Assembly: GCA_023052935.1 (NCBI GenBank)
Contig: CM041298.1
Span: 57,840,217 to 57,904,216 of the forward strand
Reading direction: 5' to 3'
Origin: Piezodorus guildinii
Taxonomy: Eukaryota; Arthropoda; Insecta; Hemiptera; Pentatomidae
DNA: 64,000 bases
Shown here: piece after piece, positions 47,050 to 60,164 of the stretch
Layout: every line of letters starts with the position of its first letter
Position numbering within the stretch: the stretch's first letter is position 1
Program-made: the position numbers and the translations under genes
Notes under the pieces: model-generated
The model's database searches: none
What the model saw: the letters and a program-made list of their open reading frames with translations, nothing else
What the model was told of the DNA's origin: nothing

Positions 47050-47855
47050 AAATTTTTTTTAATCTTTAGCATTCCAATATTATAATAGAGGTACTCACTA
47101 CGTTTGCTATAGCATGCTATTTGTGTTATTTCGCTCAACTCGTCGAGTTTCTAAAGTTATTTCCTGTATAAAATTGATGGGTTTAGCACAATAGCATGCT
47201 ATAGCAAACGTAGTGAGTACCCCTAATATACATCTATGTAACTGTTCTTATGTTCAAAAAACCAAAAGCTATATTAAAAAAATATTTTTGCTCTTTGCTC
47301 CTTTACTTGTTTATCAAATTCGTTCAACTTTTTTATTTAGCCACTTCTTATCAATGCTAATAAGATGATATGGTTAATTTTTTAGAATCGACAAAATTTA
47401 AAGTACTTTAGAGGAAGAAAATTTAAAATATCGGCAATTAAGCCAAGTCAGACTATTTAAATCAGTATGGAAATCTATATGATGTTAAATTTTACATAGA
47501 TATAGCGGGTTTAATCAAAATCATTAGAGCCGTTTTTCTGAGAAAATCGTAAACAGGTGCGAAATGCATGCTATTAAGTAGCGCTTCCGAGTAGCCGATT
47601 TTGATGAAAAAGTTGCTGTAACTGCTCCGGCGTATAGTTGTCTTAAATATGAAATTTCAGTTTCGTATGATTTCGCTTTCGTGCTAGACGTACCAAACAC
47701 ACACACACACTCAGATATTTTTGTGGGACTTCGTTATTTGGACTCAGGGGACCCTAAAACGTGTATTTCCGTTGAAAACTGGAATTCGAAAATTTTCACG
47801 ATCGGAATACTTTCCCTTACTATATATTTCATATATAGGTAAGTGAAAGTAAAAA
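47050..47855 (-). repeat. Rep-A partial with foldback MITE
   Basis: Reverse Rep-A from AATCTTTAGCATTCC to TTTCATATATAGGTAAGTG AAAG, interrupted at 47088 by the MITE. The outward AGGTAAGT end is intact. Confidence 0.85.
47088..47223. mobile_element. Foldback MITE, copy 2
   Basis: GAGGTACTCACTACGTTTGC and its inverse at the other end; the central loop is the reverse complement of that in copy 1 (5614). TAATA flanks both sides (47083-47087 and 47224-47228). Confidence 0.85.
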
Positions 47856-47859
47856 TAGT

Positions 47860-49378
47860 TGTATATTATTGCTTAAGTATAATACTATCACAGCAACCGA
47901 AAATAGATAATTTTAACATTATTTTATCATTTATAATAAATTTAAAAATTCTGATATTTTTTGTATGAATATTAGATTACTTACTGCTCCTTCTGTTGTA
48001 AGACAAGCATAAACTGTACACTATAGTTGATAAAATCAATATTTTAAAAAATATATCTATGTAGAATAAATTAATCATTGAAAACATTGTGATAACATTG
48101 ACGACTGATATCAACTTTAGTAGTGCGTAAAAAGATTGAGACACACAAATATTTATGTTTTTTTCTTATTAATACGATACTACTAAAAGTACTACAAGTG
48201 CATGGACTACAAAAAGCCAAAACATGAGGTCAAGACGTGCATAAGTTTTTGTAATATAGTTATCACTGTCCGCCGGTGACAATTATAGATATCATGTCAT
48301 GACAATATGAAATTTCATAAAAGATAATAAAAAAATGATTTGCCATGATTTGTAGATAATGTTATGTCACATTCTTCAAAGATACGATTATCTCCAGACG
48401 AAATGAAATTTTCTCATCTGGTTTGCTAATGTCAGTCATAAACGTGCGTATGGATGGTATTTGTTATGATCCAGTAGATTGATCTTGCAGCATTTTGAAG
48501 GAGAAAATATTCCCCATTAGTTAGTTAACAAATTCTACCGTAGATGGTATTTTTATATCTTTATTACTAATATTTATGACAGACATTTGATTATTCCAAA
48601 TAAACAATATGAATTCCAGGATGGCCAGCGGTGATTATTAATAAACAGGCCGATTTAGGTTTGTTTTCAAGTTACAGACTTATTGTCAAACATTTATTTT
48701 ATTTCCTTAAAGAAGACTTATTATTTTTATTTTGATTTTTTAGTTTTTTAATAGGTATTAATGATATTTTGTTGTTTTGGCACATTTTCATTTTTTATCT
48801 ACAATTGTTTTGTTACACTTTTCTATTTACATTCATAATTCAGAAGCTTAAAAAATTGTTTCCTATATGTTTTAGGTCCCTACATTTTATTTTATTTTTT
48901 TGAAAGGGTTAGTCTAAAAAAAAAAAGTTACGTTATCAATTTGAATATCCATTGCTTCATTTTTCTCTATCTTCAAAAACAACTGATTTATGGGGTATTT
49001 ATAGTTCAAAATGTTTTTTCTTTTCTTTTTCTCTTTTTTTATTAAAAAAAAAAATATATTGAAAATGTATGTGAAATATGTCCAAGGGATTGATGTAGTA
49101 TGCATTATTATTTAAGTAACCCGACGTATTTGGGCAGCATTGCCAAATAAATAAAGCATTTCTCTCTTTTTTTTTTTTTTTGTTTGAAAAGCACTAGTAA
49201 AAGTTTCTTCAAAAATAACTGAGTTATTGAATTAAATCACTTTTAATCGGCAGCCATTTTAAAAATAACCAGCTGATATCAACCTCTAGGTGTTAGGATC
49301 ATCATTGCATGCCCTAGTATTTTTGTGGCAAATTTAAAAAAAAAATTAAAAAAGCAAGTAGTTTTTGGCGCCGACGGC
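47860..49378. other. Unannotated AT-rich DNA
   Basis: No gene or repeat recognised. Confidence 0.4.
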
Positions 49379-49480
49379 GGGTTCTATGCATCTTGCAACG
49401 TAAGCCCTCAAATTTTGAAAGGGAGGTAATTTATTTATTTTTTGCTCGATTACAAAGGTTCGTTATTAAAAATAATAAAC
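49379..49480 (+). repeat. Rep-B downstream fragment
   Basis: GTAAGCCCTCAAATTTTGAA and CTCGATTACAAAGGTTCGTT match 7094-7165. Confidence 0.6.
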
Positions 49481-50692
49481 AAAAAAATTAATAATGATGA
49501 AATATATTCAGTGAACATCTGGCAATTAATTTGATAGATACTTTGATACGAACAAGAGGTCCACCAAAGTCAAGGTGGTGCCTCTTCGGATTAGTCAAGG
49601 ACTGTGAAGTACTCCAAATTAAAGCCCAAATTTTTCTCCATCTAGGAGACTCTTTTCAATTGCTAATTCATATAGACTACTAGTTAAGGGCGTGTGTTCT
49701 CAAATCATTGGTCATCAAAACACTCAAATCATTGGTTATAGGTTGTACAGGAAAAAATTCTGGACTAGAGTTTTATTAGTTGCTAGATATAGTGATTTCA
49801 TATAATTAATCTTAATAAACGTCATATATTGTTTACTGTTAACCAGTAATATAACTGTTAACCATATAATACCTATGTATGTGTGGAGATAGAGAGAAAA
49901 AAAACCCAGATTATCTGTTCCGACTAACTCCAAATAAAGATCTCTATTAAATACTCTGACAACATCCCTCTCATACATTATATTTACGTGAATAAACGTT
50001 TGGAAGCACTGCATCAAAAGGAATCCCTTTCTCGATATTTTATTATAATTAAGTGGGCACGTCAGATGTGACCATAGCTGGATACAAAAAAGCCTTGAAA
50101 CCCATTTTTTCCTTTCCAACTCCCAGCGTTATACGGCACTGTAGGGATTTTCTTTTTTTATTTCATATTTCTGAATAATATTTCTTTTCTTTTCAGTTTT
50201 TTTTTTCGTTATTATTTTTTTTATGTTAATTTCGGAACGAACTGTTCAATGTAAGATATGAGACATTTTTTCTGGTCATAATTTTAAAAGACATCATTTG
50301 TATATTTTGAAAGTAAAGGGGATTGACCAGTGCTAGAAGAGAATATTACTAAATACAGATTATTGGCCGCTATTAACATATAAATACAAACATACAGAGC
50401 AGATAGGAAACGTAAATTTCTCTCTGACTAGGAAAAGCAATAGATCCCTGTCAGAGCAAAATTGAATTTACCGACTGACTGGCTGATTGATGAAGTATAG
50501 ATAGTAAAAAAAAAAAATAATAATAATACTCTACAAACAAAATTTATTTATGATAATAGGTGTACATTTGTAACGATTTCAATCCGAGCAAACCCCAGCA
50601 CATCTAGAGCGTTTTATAAAAGCCCCAACACATAAAAACGTTGTAAATTATTACACAAACGTTTATTATTTCCAAATAACTAGTCTCGAAAA
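49481..50692. other. Unannotated DNA
   Basis: A 127-codon minus frame at 49736-50119 has no recognisable family. TTTATTATTTCCAAATAAC near 50661 is a short Rep-B match. Confidence 0.4.
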
Positions 50693-51100
50693 AAGGTTTG
50701 TGTATGTGGTAAGTATAGCGCGAAATCGAAAAGTCTTATGAAACTGAAAGTTCATATTTAAGACGACTATGCCCGAGATGTAACAAAAACGTTTTCATCA
50801 AATTTAACTAACCAGAAGATGCAATGCATTCTGTACCTTTTACGATTTTCTCAAAAAAAGCCTTTTGATTAAACTCGCTATATCGATGTAACATTTAACG
50901 ATCTTTGATAACATATAGGTTTTATTCTCATAAAAATAGTCTGATAGGGCTTAAATGCCGATATTTTAAATTTTCTTCCTCTAAAGTACCTTTAATTTTT
51001 TCTAAATTTAGAAGAATTACTCATATCTTCTTAGGATTGTAAAAAGCAGCTAAATATAAAAGTATAACGAATTTGATAACTAACTACAAGAGAAAAGAGC
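50693..51100 (+). repeat. Rep-A partial
   Basis: AAAGGTTTGTGTATGTGGTA through GGGCTTAAATGCCGATATTT to CGAATTTGATAACTAACTAC; both ends missing. Confidence 0.75.
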
Positions 51101-51282
51101 TTGCAAATTTTTGGAACCGTCTGTGCAGCGAATTTTCTTTTCGGAAATAAATAAAAATCATTTACTGACGAAAATGATTTTTTTTTTTTTTCGTTTCTAT
51201 TTAGAGCAAGCAAAATACCGCTTAATAATAAGGAATCTCAGTTAAAACTTATGCATAAAAGCACCTTAACTAATCCATTTTT

Positions 51283-52093
51283 ACTTCCACTTAATTATAA
51301 ATGAAATTTATAGTAAGGGAAAGTATTGCGACCGTGACAATTTTTGAATTCAAGTTTTCAACGGAAATACACGTTTTAGGGTACCCTGAGTCCAAATGAC
51401 CAAGTCCCGCAAAAAGGTCTTTGTGTGTGTGTGTGTGTGGTAACTCTCGGGCGAAAGCGAAAAGTCCTATGAAACTGAAATTCCATATTTAAGACAACTA
51501 TACGCCAGAGATGTTACAGAAAATTTTTCATCAAAATCAGCTGATCGGAAGATGTACTTTATACCATGCATTTTACACCGTTTTACGATTTTCTCAAAAA
51601 CGGCTCTAACGATTTTGAATAAACTCGCTTTATCGATGTAAAATTGAACGGGCTTTAATATCATGTAGGTTTTATTCTGATTGCAATAGTCTGCCTGGGC
51701 TTTAATGCCGATATTTTAAAAGCACCTTTAATTTTGTAGATTCTGATGAAGGACGACTAAATATCAAAGTTGAACGAATTTGATGAACAACTAATGGAGA
51801 AAAGTGCTAACATATTTTTTCATGCAATTTTTGTGTTTTCGAACACAAGAATAGTAAATATAGATGTATAATATACCGTTGGATGGCTAAAGATTTTAGA
51901 CAAAATATTATCTAATACACGGAATTGTAAAAGTTAATGGAGAGTGATAAAAAGCCGATGAAACTAACTGATGGTTGCACATATCTTAAACAAATTATTT
52001 TTATCTATGCTCTAAATTTATTTAAAAATTCTTAAATTGATTTTCACAACGGAGGTAAGTGAAAGTCGTGTGTTGAGCGCACCAGATTTTTAG
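51283..52093 (+). repeat. Rep-A, full length with internal deletion
   Basis: TTACTTCCACTTAATTATAA start, AACGGAGGTAAGTGAAAGTC and GAGCGCACCAGATTTTT end. A gap near 51718 removes part of the middle. Confidence 0.85.
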
Positions 52094-52669
52094 AATATGT
52101 AATCATTATTGACCAAGAAAACGTTATTTTACAAACATAGAGAGGATTAAATTAAAATATTGAAAAAAAAAAACTACCTTTTTCTTTCACAGCCCAATAA
52201 TAACGGTGATTCAAGAAGTTTTAAAAAGAAAAAATGAAAAAGTACAAAAGAAAGGTGACTATATTAATGGTAACATATTATGGAAGTTAGATGCGTCTGC
52301 TGTATTTATTATTAGGAAATGAAAAATTAAACCATAAAAATACGTCAAAATATCAAAGTCCTTTAGTACCTTTGGAAATGAACGTTTCACTTGTAAATTA
52401 ATACAAAATGAGATATATTCGCGAGCAAAGCCAAATAGGTCAAATTCTTCCCTTAAGGGCCCAAGACTGAGGGTATATCTAATACCTTTCACGTCCTACG
52501 AAGGGCGATGAGGAAGGGGAAGAAAATTACCTTAAGGGTTCCATCTTAATTACGATAAGTGGTTAGGGCTACTCCTGAGTCGAGCCATCGCTCGGATAGT
52601 GACAGGCACCCTCAATCATCCTTAATTGTTCCTGTATAATCATCCTGCTTTTTTATCCTTAATTTAACT
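52094..52669. other. Unannotated DNA with GC-richer patch
   Basis: 52420-52640 is relatively GC-rich (CTTAAGGGCCCAAGACTGAG) and shares ATTCGCGAGCAAAGCC with the Helitron-like end at 14626; identity unclear. Confidence 0.35.
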
Positions 52670-53207
52670 TATAAATATTTAAAGAAGCTGACAATATTCA
52701 CCATTTCTTCACATCATGCCCAGCCTACTCCTCCTACCGCTCAACCATCATACCAGCCATAGCCCAGTTAACACCTTCAAACTTCAGACTATATCTCAAA
52801 AATATAACCTCCGAAAATACTAAAAAACTGTACTTTTACACCAGAGCAAGCCTAAATTTAAGAGGTTTTGTGATAGATCACTAACTCAAAAAATGTATCT
52901 TAATTTATTTATTATGATTTTGTTAAATAAGAAATGGAAGTCATAAGAAATGGATATATATTTTTTTTGCTAATTATTATTGTCTATTTTATTTTATTTG
53001 TATTTTTTATTATTTTTTTTTATTGTACTGATATATGACTATGTAGATATATTTATTATTATTATTATTATATATATATGTTTTCTTTAGTTTGTTACAC
53101 CAAAAAGTTGAAAACAGTATATAACAAATATGATTTATGTACACACTCCTATTGTATGGGGAAATCCCCGATTGCAATAAAAGTATATTCTATTCTATTC
53201 TATTCTA
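52670..53207 (+). mobile_element. LINE 3' fragment with (TTCTA)n tail
   Basis: A short frame reads HHFFTSCPAYSSYRSTIIP and YTRASLNLRGFVIDH then stop, like the C-terminus of a non-LTR polyprotein (HIL.CP.Y). The 3' end is GCAATAAAAGTATATTC then ATTCT repeats at 53188-53207. Confidence 0.6.
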
Positions 53208-53300
53208 ACTTATATCTCTTCATTTATATACGTCTGCTTCCATAATATCTAAGGTACAATCGTACGTAATCGTTGATTCATTTTAAAACTGGTTGTTTTT

Positions 53301-54496
53301 AACTTACACTTACATATGAAATATATAGCAAAGAAAAGTATTGCGATCGTGAAAATATTCAAATTCAACTTTTCAGAGGAAATACGAGTTTTAGATTCCC
53401 CTGAGTCCAAATAACCAAGTCACGAGAAAGTAAGTATGTGTTTGGGTCCGTTTGTGTGTGGTCAGTCTAACATGAAAACGAAAAGTAATTTAAAAAGTTA
53501 ATTTTTTTTTTTTGTTTAAACATATTTATTGATATTTACAACTGTATTATTATATACAACAAGTAAATGTGGTGGACATAGTAAACTGACTTGAAATACA
53601 TGAAGAGACGCCACCCATTGGCAGCACTCTAAAAATATTTAAAACTAGAAGGTCTAATAAACTCTACTCCGTAAGTCTATATCGGTCTTATGATGGTCAT
53701 ATAAATAAGTCTTTTGTAATTAAGTGGAAGGTTGGCGCGTTTGTCCAGTAAGTGTTGAAGTAGTCGAAAACGTCGGGCAGTTTATATTTAAAACAACAAA
53801 TCACCCGGGATGTTACACCAACTTTTTTTCCAAAATCGGCTGTTCAAAAAACCCACTTTATACTATGCATATTGCACATTTTTACTATTTTCTCAAAAAC
53901 AGCTGTAACGATTTTGATTAAGATCGATATACTGATGTAAAACTTAATGGGCTTCAATTAGATGAAGGTTTAATTTCAATTGAAATAGTGTGACAGAGCT
54001 TAAATGAAGATATTTTAAATTTTCTTCCTCTAAAGTATTTTTAATTATGTAGATTTGAAAAAATGAAACACATCATCTTGTTAGCGTTGATATATAAATC
54101 CAAAAACGTAAATATATAAGTTGAAAAAAATTCAGTATCCGGGCTAAAGAATAAAAGAGCAAACAAATATTTTGTATGCATTTTTTTTTTGTTTTTTGAA
54201 CATAATAACACTTATGTTGAGACCATTAGAAAACTGAAGATTTTAGAAAATTTATTATTTTATTATCTTACACAATAAATTGTAAAAGTTAATGGAGAGT
54301 GACGAAAATCCGATAAAACTAACTGATTGTTTTCGATAATAATATATTTGTATTGAAAAGCAATTTAATTGATTCTTTAACTTTTTTACTTTCACCTAGA
54401 TATATATTTCATCTACACCTTTATTTAAATTTTGTTTAATGATTTTAACAACGGAGGTAAGTGAAAGTCGTGTGTTGTGCATACCAGATTTTTTAC
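53301..54496 (+). repeat. Rep-A copy, interrupted
   Basis: TTACACTTACATATGAAATA start; broken at about 53500; resumes near 53781 with TTTAAAACAACAAATCACCC and ends AACGGAGGTAAGTGAAAGTC, TACCAGATTTTTT. Confidence 0.85.
53506..53780 (-). mobile_element. Retroelement 3' end (family E)
   Basis: Poly(T) at the left is a poly(A) tail of a minus-strand unit; TACAACTGTATTATT, CATGAAGAGACGCCACCC and ATTGGCAGCACTCT recur at 63874-64000. 5'-truncated, no frame seen. Confidence 0.6.
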
Positions 54497-55146
54497 ATAT
54501 GCAAATATATGATGTATGCCCACTTGTAACTCTCAAACATGTATTGTATGTTTATGAGGTACCATTTTAACCACTATGTTTATGTTAACTGTATATTAAC
54601 ATAAACATAAACAAAACATAAACTAGGCAAGTACCACAACATCAATCGGGATTTTTACAACAATATTTAGTACATTCCATTGCTATTAAGCAAAGATAGA
54701 AGGGTGCGAATTTCATGGTGTCATGTGTTTATTCTCAGGTACATTAGAAAAAAAAAAAAAACTTGGATTATTTTTATTACTTTATTAATGGTTTTTAGAA
54801 TTCGCAGTGAAATACAAAAAAAAATCCATGTTAGAACAGTCAATGTTGGCTTTTCTTCCAAGCCTCGACAAATCATTTAGGATAACAGTTGAATGATAAT
54901 TCATTGATGCTCAAATACAGTTGTTAAAAGAAAATAAAAAGGATTAAAAAATTGATAACGTAGAAAGATTAGTCTAAAATTAACGACCACTGGATTAATA
55001 GACAGTTGACGTAACAATTACGTCTTGCGAACAGATATTTTCTAAATCTTTAGATTTTCTAGTTTATTATATTCCATAACTTTATGAAAAAATATAATAA
55101 TAAATAAATAAAAGCATCCTTTGAATGTAAGGTTGTACTATTTAAG
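54497..55146. other. Unannotated DNA
   Basis: No gene recognised. Confidence 0.4.
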
Positions 55147-55890
55147 ATGTACATAATACAAATATACATGAATTTCATGAACTGTTTCTTAAGATATGTC
55201 TTCGGTACCTCTAGACGGTCACATGTGTCCCACCTCAATGATGAGTCAAATTGGCTATTTCCCTCGATTCGAAGGCAATATTTCCTTGGTTCCTTTCTCT
55301 ATCAAGTCATCCGCTCCCACCTCCCCTCTTACATCTATAGTCTCCTGCAATTTAAACTCACAATCCATACTCAGGAAACCAGATCCCGTCTTTCCGACCT
55401 CTATACGCCTTCCCGTAGAACCAAAAAATATGAATTTTCCTTCTTAGCCCGGTACACTTTCTTATGGAATACCATCCCATCACACATCCTTCATGCTCCT
55501 TCCCAATCTTCTTTCAAATCTCTCCTTTTTAAACACGATTAATTTGATGTGAGAAATGTCTATACTTCATACCATAAATGATAGTAAAGTTTATTTTCAT
55601 TTCTATTTTCAATTATTCTGATGTTTTTTGTTTTTTGGTTTGTTAGTTCTATATTACATTTAGATATTACTATATTTTTTTTTAATTTATATTTTTCATT
55701 TCACTCTCTTTTCATCAATTAAAATAATTGTAAATAATTTTTGTAATCATTAATATAATTAGTTTTTTATGTGTTTTTTGGCCAGCTGTAATCATTTTTT
55801 TTTTTTTTTGTACAAGTGTATTATTCTCAAGGGACTTAGTCCCAGAATAAAGTTCTTTTTTCATTCATTCATTCATATTAAAATATAAGT
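55147..55890 (+). mobile_element. LINE-1 family, 5'-truncated copy
   Basis: Open frame 55147-55542 reads MNCFLRYVFGTSRRSHVSHL, RQYFLGSFLYQVIRSHLPSY, TRSRLSDLYTPSRRTKKYEF, LWNTIPSHILHAPSQSSFKS to a stop. 131 codons remain open, unlike the copy at 1012. The 3' UTR ends GGGACTTAGTCCCAGAATAA then (ATTC)n. Younger copy, still only the C-terminal region. Confidence 0.88.
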
Positions 55891-56754
55891 ATATATTATA
55901 CAACCAACTGTCCAAAACCATAGATTGGCCTAGGATGATCCTGGGAATTTAAAAACTGAGAAAAAGAAATGTCATGTCGCCATAATTATTTCATGTACGA
56001 ATATGGTGTTTGAAGATCAATACAATAAGACATGGAAAAAAAGGAATAAATATGTTCATACGAATGCTTCAGGTTCATTGTCACCATAAAAAAAAAAAAC
56101 TCATTGATCGCTAAAAAATCCCTCTGCCTCAAAATTCTGACTTATGTGATGCTTACCTATAAATTTCATTAAAAAAAAAATCCATTTGTTACACGAAAAA
56201 TTATACTCCTTTCATGTACATTCAATCAGGCTCGAACCCATAGCTATGAGGAAAGTGGTCTGAATGGAAATAACATAAATGATTTAAATAGCCATTATTA
56301 TCTTTTACTTATTACTATTTGGAAATAAACTCGTATGTAATAATGTGTAGCGTTGATAATTAAGTAGAGAAAAATAGTTTGAGGTTATGAAACATATTGG
56401 TAATGTTGCGTTTCATTTATTTTTACAACGTTCCTCAGTTGTTTGTTTTGATTAAATGCGTGAAGTGTTGCCGTCCTTGGAATTTCGCGTCGCAGTTGCT
56501 GGGTTTCAACCGCCCGTCTAATCACTCAATGGAATCATTCTATTCTCTTCTAATTGTCTATCCGTTTTCCAAAAATAACTTATAAATAATTGACTGTTAA
56601 AAATAACAAAGATTTGACTGTGTGATTGTATTGTTTAAATAGTTATCAAATTTCAATCCATCAAAAATCGTCCAGACCCTGCTGCTCAAGATTTTGAGTA
56701 AGTAAAAATTACTAGTTATTCTCCATATTTTCTTGAATTTGAAACCGTGCTTTT
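55891..56754. other. Unannotated DNA
   Basis: A weak Rep-B-like TATTTGGAAATAAAC near 56319; otherwise nothing recognised. Confidence 0.4.
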
Positions 56755-57167
56755 AACTGATACTTTTAGTTGGGCAGCCATTTTAAGTCAGCTTCGCAGC
56801 TGAAAGCATGTGTTGGGAAAACCTCTTTTACTATAGTCATTTAGAAGATAGCAAATAAAAAAAAATAACAATGTAATAAGGATGTACTTTACACTTTTTT
56901 TCTCACAATACATTACCTAAATCATGCAGAAAGTGGTTTAAAAAACTCTCGAAAATTAACAAAAAACGAGACTTTTAGTTACAGTTAAATGTCTCGTGTG
57001 TATTAATTTTGTAATGTATTGAAACAAAAATGTAAATCACTTCCTTCAAATCACAGGTTTTGCTTTGATTTGATATCATCTAAATTAATAGAGTTGGAGT
57101 GGTTTTCCCAACACATTTTCAGCTGCCAAGCTGACTTAAAATGGCTAAAAAACTTAAAGTATCAGTT
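56755..57167. mobile_element. 413-bp MITE with ~70-bp terminal inverted repeats
   Basis: AACTGATACTTTTAG, GCAGCCATTTTAAGTCAGCT and TGTGTTGGGAAAACC at the left are matched in inverse order by GGTTTTCCCAACACA, AGCTGACTTAAAATGGC and AAAGTATCAGTT at the right. Arms are near-identical with a few indels. No transposase; superfamily not assigned. Confidence 0.88.
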
Positions 57168-58621
57168 GGAAATTTTTGTATCAACAGTTTTAATATGTAT
57201 TTCCTGTTTGGCATATTCTCTCTCTATGTTTTTTCTTTAAGATTGTCTTCGGGATTGATGGGATATGCTGTGTACTGTAGCAACTCAGCGAAGTTGAGCA
57301 GCAGATCCAAATTGGAATTTCCTCCTCCTCTTGGGAAATGATGTGGACAATAACTGGTAGAAATATTATGAAACCAAAAATGTTGAGTGGCAAAATCAAT
57401 TAAAATTGGACTATTTCAAATTGATTGACCCCTATTTCACGAAATTTCTGTCATGCAAAATCAGTTACTTGCGTTTTCTCAAAATGTTATATAATACATA
57501 GCTTACGGTTATTATAAATATAAATAATAAATATGGATTACTTATTGAAAAAACACAATACCTATTCGATAATGATATTTATTCATCACAATATAATTCT
57601 ATCAAGAGATATTTCATTGCTAGATTCAATTTTAGATTTTTGAATTGAAAGAAAAAATATTATAAAGAAAGATTTATTAATTTATACTACTTTACTACAA
57701 CACTTGACTGAAAATGTAGCTAACTTTCAATCTATAATCCATGCCTATTCAAATCCTAAATCCCCCTTAATTAACTACAAATAAAATCGTTCATAAAAAC
57801 CTCAAACATAAATAAAAAGCCCATAAGGACACTTTGGGATACTTTGAATCATATTGAAAGAATATTTTATTCCCATCTTTTAACAACTTTCTCTAAATTA
57901 TATTATTTTTAATCATATTCTTTTTAATATAGAATTCATTCAAATCAATTATAACTTGTTTTTAAGAAGTCGAAAATCTGTTTTGTTTATCTATTTTCGT
58001 GCATCCTGGTATGAGACCGTAAACCTTTTTTTTCTCATAGAAACTGAAATTTGTTCGTTCAATTTTCAAGTAGAACGGTAAATCTGAAATCAAATTCTCT
58101 CCTTTATTCTTAAATTTTGGCCTTAATATTTTCTTTAAAATTAGGACCGAAATTCCAACACAATTTAAAAAAAAAAAGATTACTGCGGGATCTTAAATTA
58201 GTCGTAACACTGTATTTGCATGTATAATATATTCTCTATTGTTGTAAATTTCAATCAATAAAAAAAATTAAAAATATTATTTACATAATATTATGTATGC
58301 ATTATTCTATTTACTTAGATATTTCAGTAATAACAGTAAAATCAATAATATTTCAATAATGAAAATATTTTGTAAAAAATATAAATTTCCTTAAGTAATT
58401 TCTTGCAACGTTCAATTATATTACTAAGCTTTTTTTTTTTTATTTATAATATTCAATGGGATCCATTTCCAGTACTTTTTAAATCACTGGTAAAATGCAA
58501 AATAATTTAATATTTACTTAATCTTAATTTATTTATAAATCCCAATTTCAAGGAGAAGGATTAAAAAAGTGCAAGAGATGGTAATAAGCCGCCTTTCGGA
58601 TACGGGGTACGGTATATACAC
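57168..58621. other. Unannotated AT-rich DNA
   Basis: No gene or repeat recognised. Confidence 0.4.
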
Positions 58622-58629
58622 CAACCGCA

Positions 58630-59696
58630 TAGGGATTGCAATCCGGAAAACCGGATCCGGTAATCCGGCGGATCCGGCATCATATAAGTTAACCGGATCC
58701 GGCAATAATATACCGATTCTGGTAACCGGATCCGATTATAGCAATTTTTGGCCAAAAATAGTGCAGTTTAATAAAAAAAAAGTACTTTAAATGCGTTACA
58801 TTTGGTGTACATGTATGGTGGTGTCGTTTGACGCCAAATTACATCACGTCATTAGTTCAGTCCAGTATCATTCGTTCGTTTTTCACGAGACAGTACATGT
58901 GCTTTTGTTTTGTCGGTGCTTCACCTAAATGTAAGTTAACAGATATTATTATCTTGGATATACGCGAGCTATAGCATCCTATAAGTTGTCTGTAGAGGAA
59001 CTTCTGAAACAACACTAACTTTTTTTAGAGAAATTGCTCACTCAAGTACTGACTCACTCAAGTGTATTGAATTGTATAATAAACTGCTTACAAATCTATT
59101 GAAATCTAGGAAGACTGAGCTACGTTACTACTCACGTCTTCCTATACTTCACTTTCTCAGATAGCTCAATTAATTTATTAAGTTACTTTATAAAATCCTA
59201 TATAATTATCCTTGCGTAATTAACTCAGATGGGAATTGTGATAACAATAATTTTAAATTATTTGAGAATGCTAACAATTACAAAAAACTCTTATATTAAT
59301 GATGGGCACAATCATATTTTGAGGAATATGTCTGATGAATGGCATAATTATCATAATAATGAGTTTGTATTATGAGTATAAATCTTTAAATTACTCTACT
59401 CACAATATTTGTTTTTTAAATAGTACGTAAGTACTAATAACTTTAGTATATATTATCAAAAATAAATTTTGACTTTGGAAAAAGAGTGGTAGATAACAAA
59501 TAGTCTTTATTTTCAGCAAATTGTAATCAATAGCCGACTGTTTTAATAGCCATTAAAATTTTACTAGTTACCTAAACTACTTAACTTTAATTTTTTGCTC
59601 CATATCTAATCCTAACATAACCCGGATCCGTCCGGATTGATGAAATTTGGGACCGGATCCGGCCGGATTGGAAATGACACCGGATTGCAATCCCTA
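58630..59696. mobile_element. hAT-like non-autonomous element, 1067 bp, with TSD
   Basis: Perfect 17-bp terminal inverted repeats TAGGGATTGCAATCCGG (58630-58646 and 59680-59696). 8-bp flanks CAACCGCA and AAACCGCA differ at one position, as expected for hAT. Both subterminal zones are packed with CCGGATCCGG-type motifs, in contrast to the AT-rich interior. No long frame; probably an internal-deletion derivative moved by a transposase elsewhere. Confidence 0.88.
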
Positions 59697-59704
59697 AAAC
59701 CGCA

Positions 59705-60164
59705 GTACTAATTCGGACGCCTTCTCACCAATGTAAGATTTTTATGATCTCAAAATTTTTGTTATTAATTTTTATTTAAATACAATAAAAGCCTCTATTA
59801 ACATTTGTTTTACACTCTTATGCTGTATAGAAAGTTTACGGCGTAGAATTACAACTAAAAATTGTTTTTAAAAGATCCATGATTGCTAATTAGTTATTCG
59901 GAAATCTTGTGATTGTCTTCGTTACCCACACTCCTCGGTTTTCATAATCATAACAAATTAAAATACAGAAAGAACCACAGCATCGTTAATGGAATATTAA
60001 AATGCACTCCTTGTCGTAGGACAACCTCATAAACATGATAAATAAATTATGAAAACCACATTTTTCATAAAGTGTAAATAGCAAGTTCTTCATGTTTAGG
60101 ATTAAGTTTAAGTATGCAGAGATTAAAGTAACATAGGGATGCCACACTTTCAATTTCCTTTTAA
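59705..60164. other. Unannotated DNA
   Basis: No gene recognised. Confidence 0.4.

Noticed and set aside
49736..50119. 127-codon minus-strand frame
   Set aside because: Longest frame in its area but hydrophobic, low-complexity and without family resemblance; expected by chance in AT-rich DNA.
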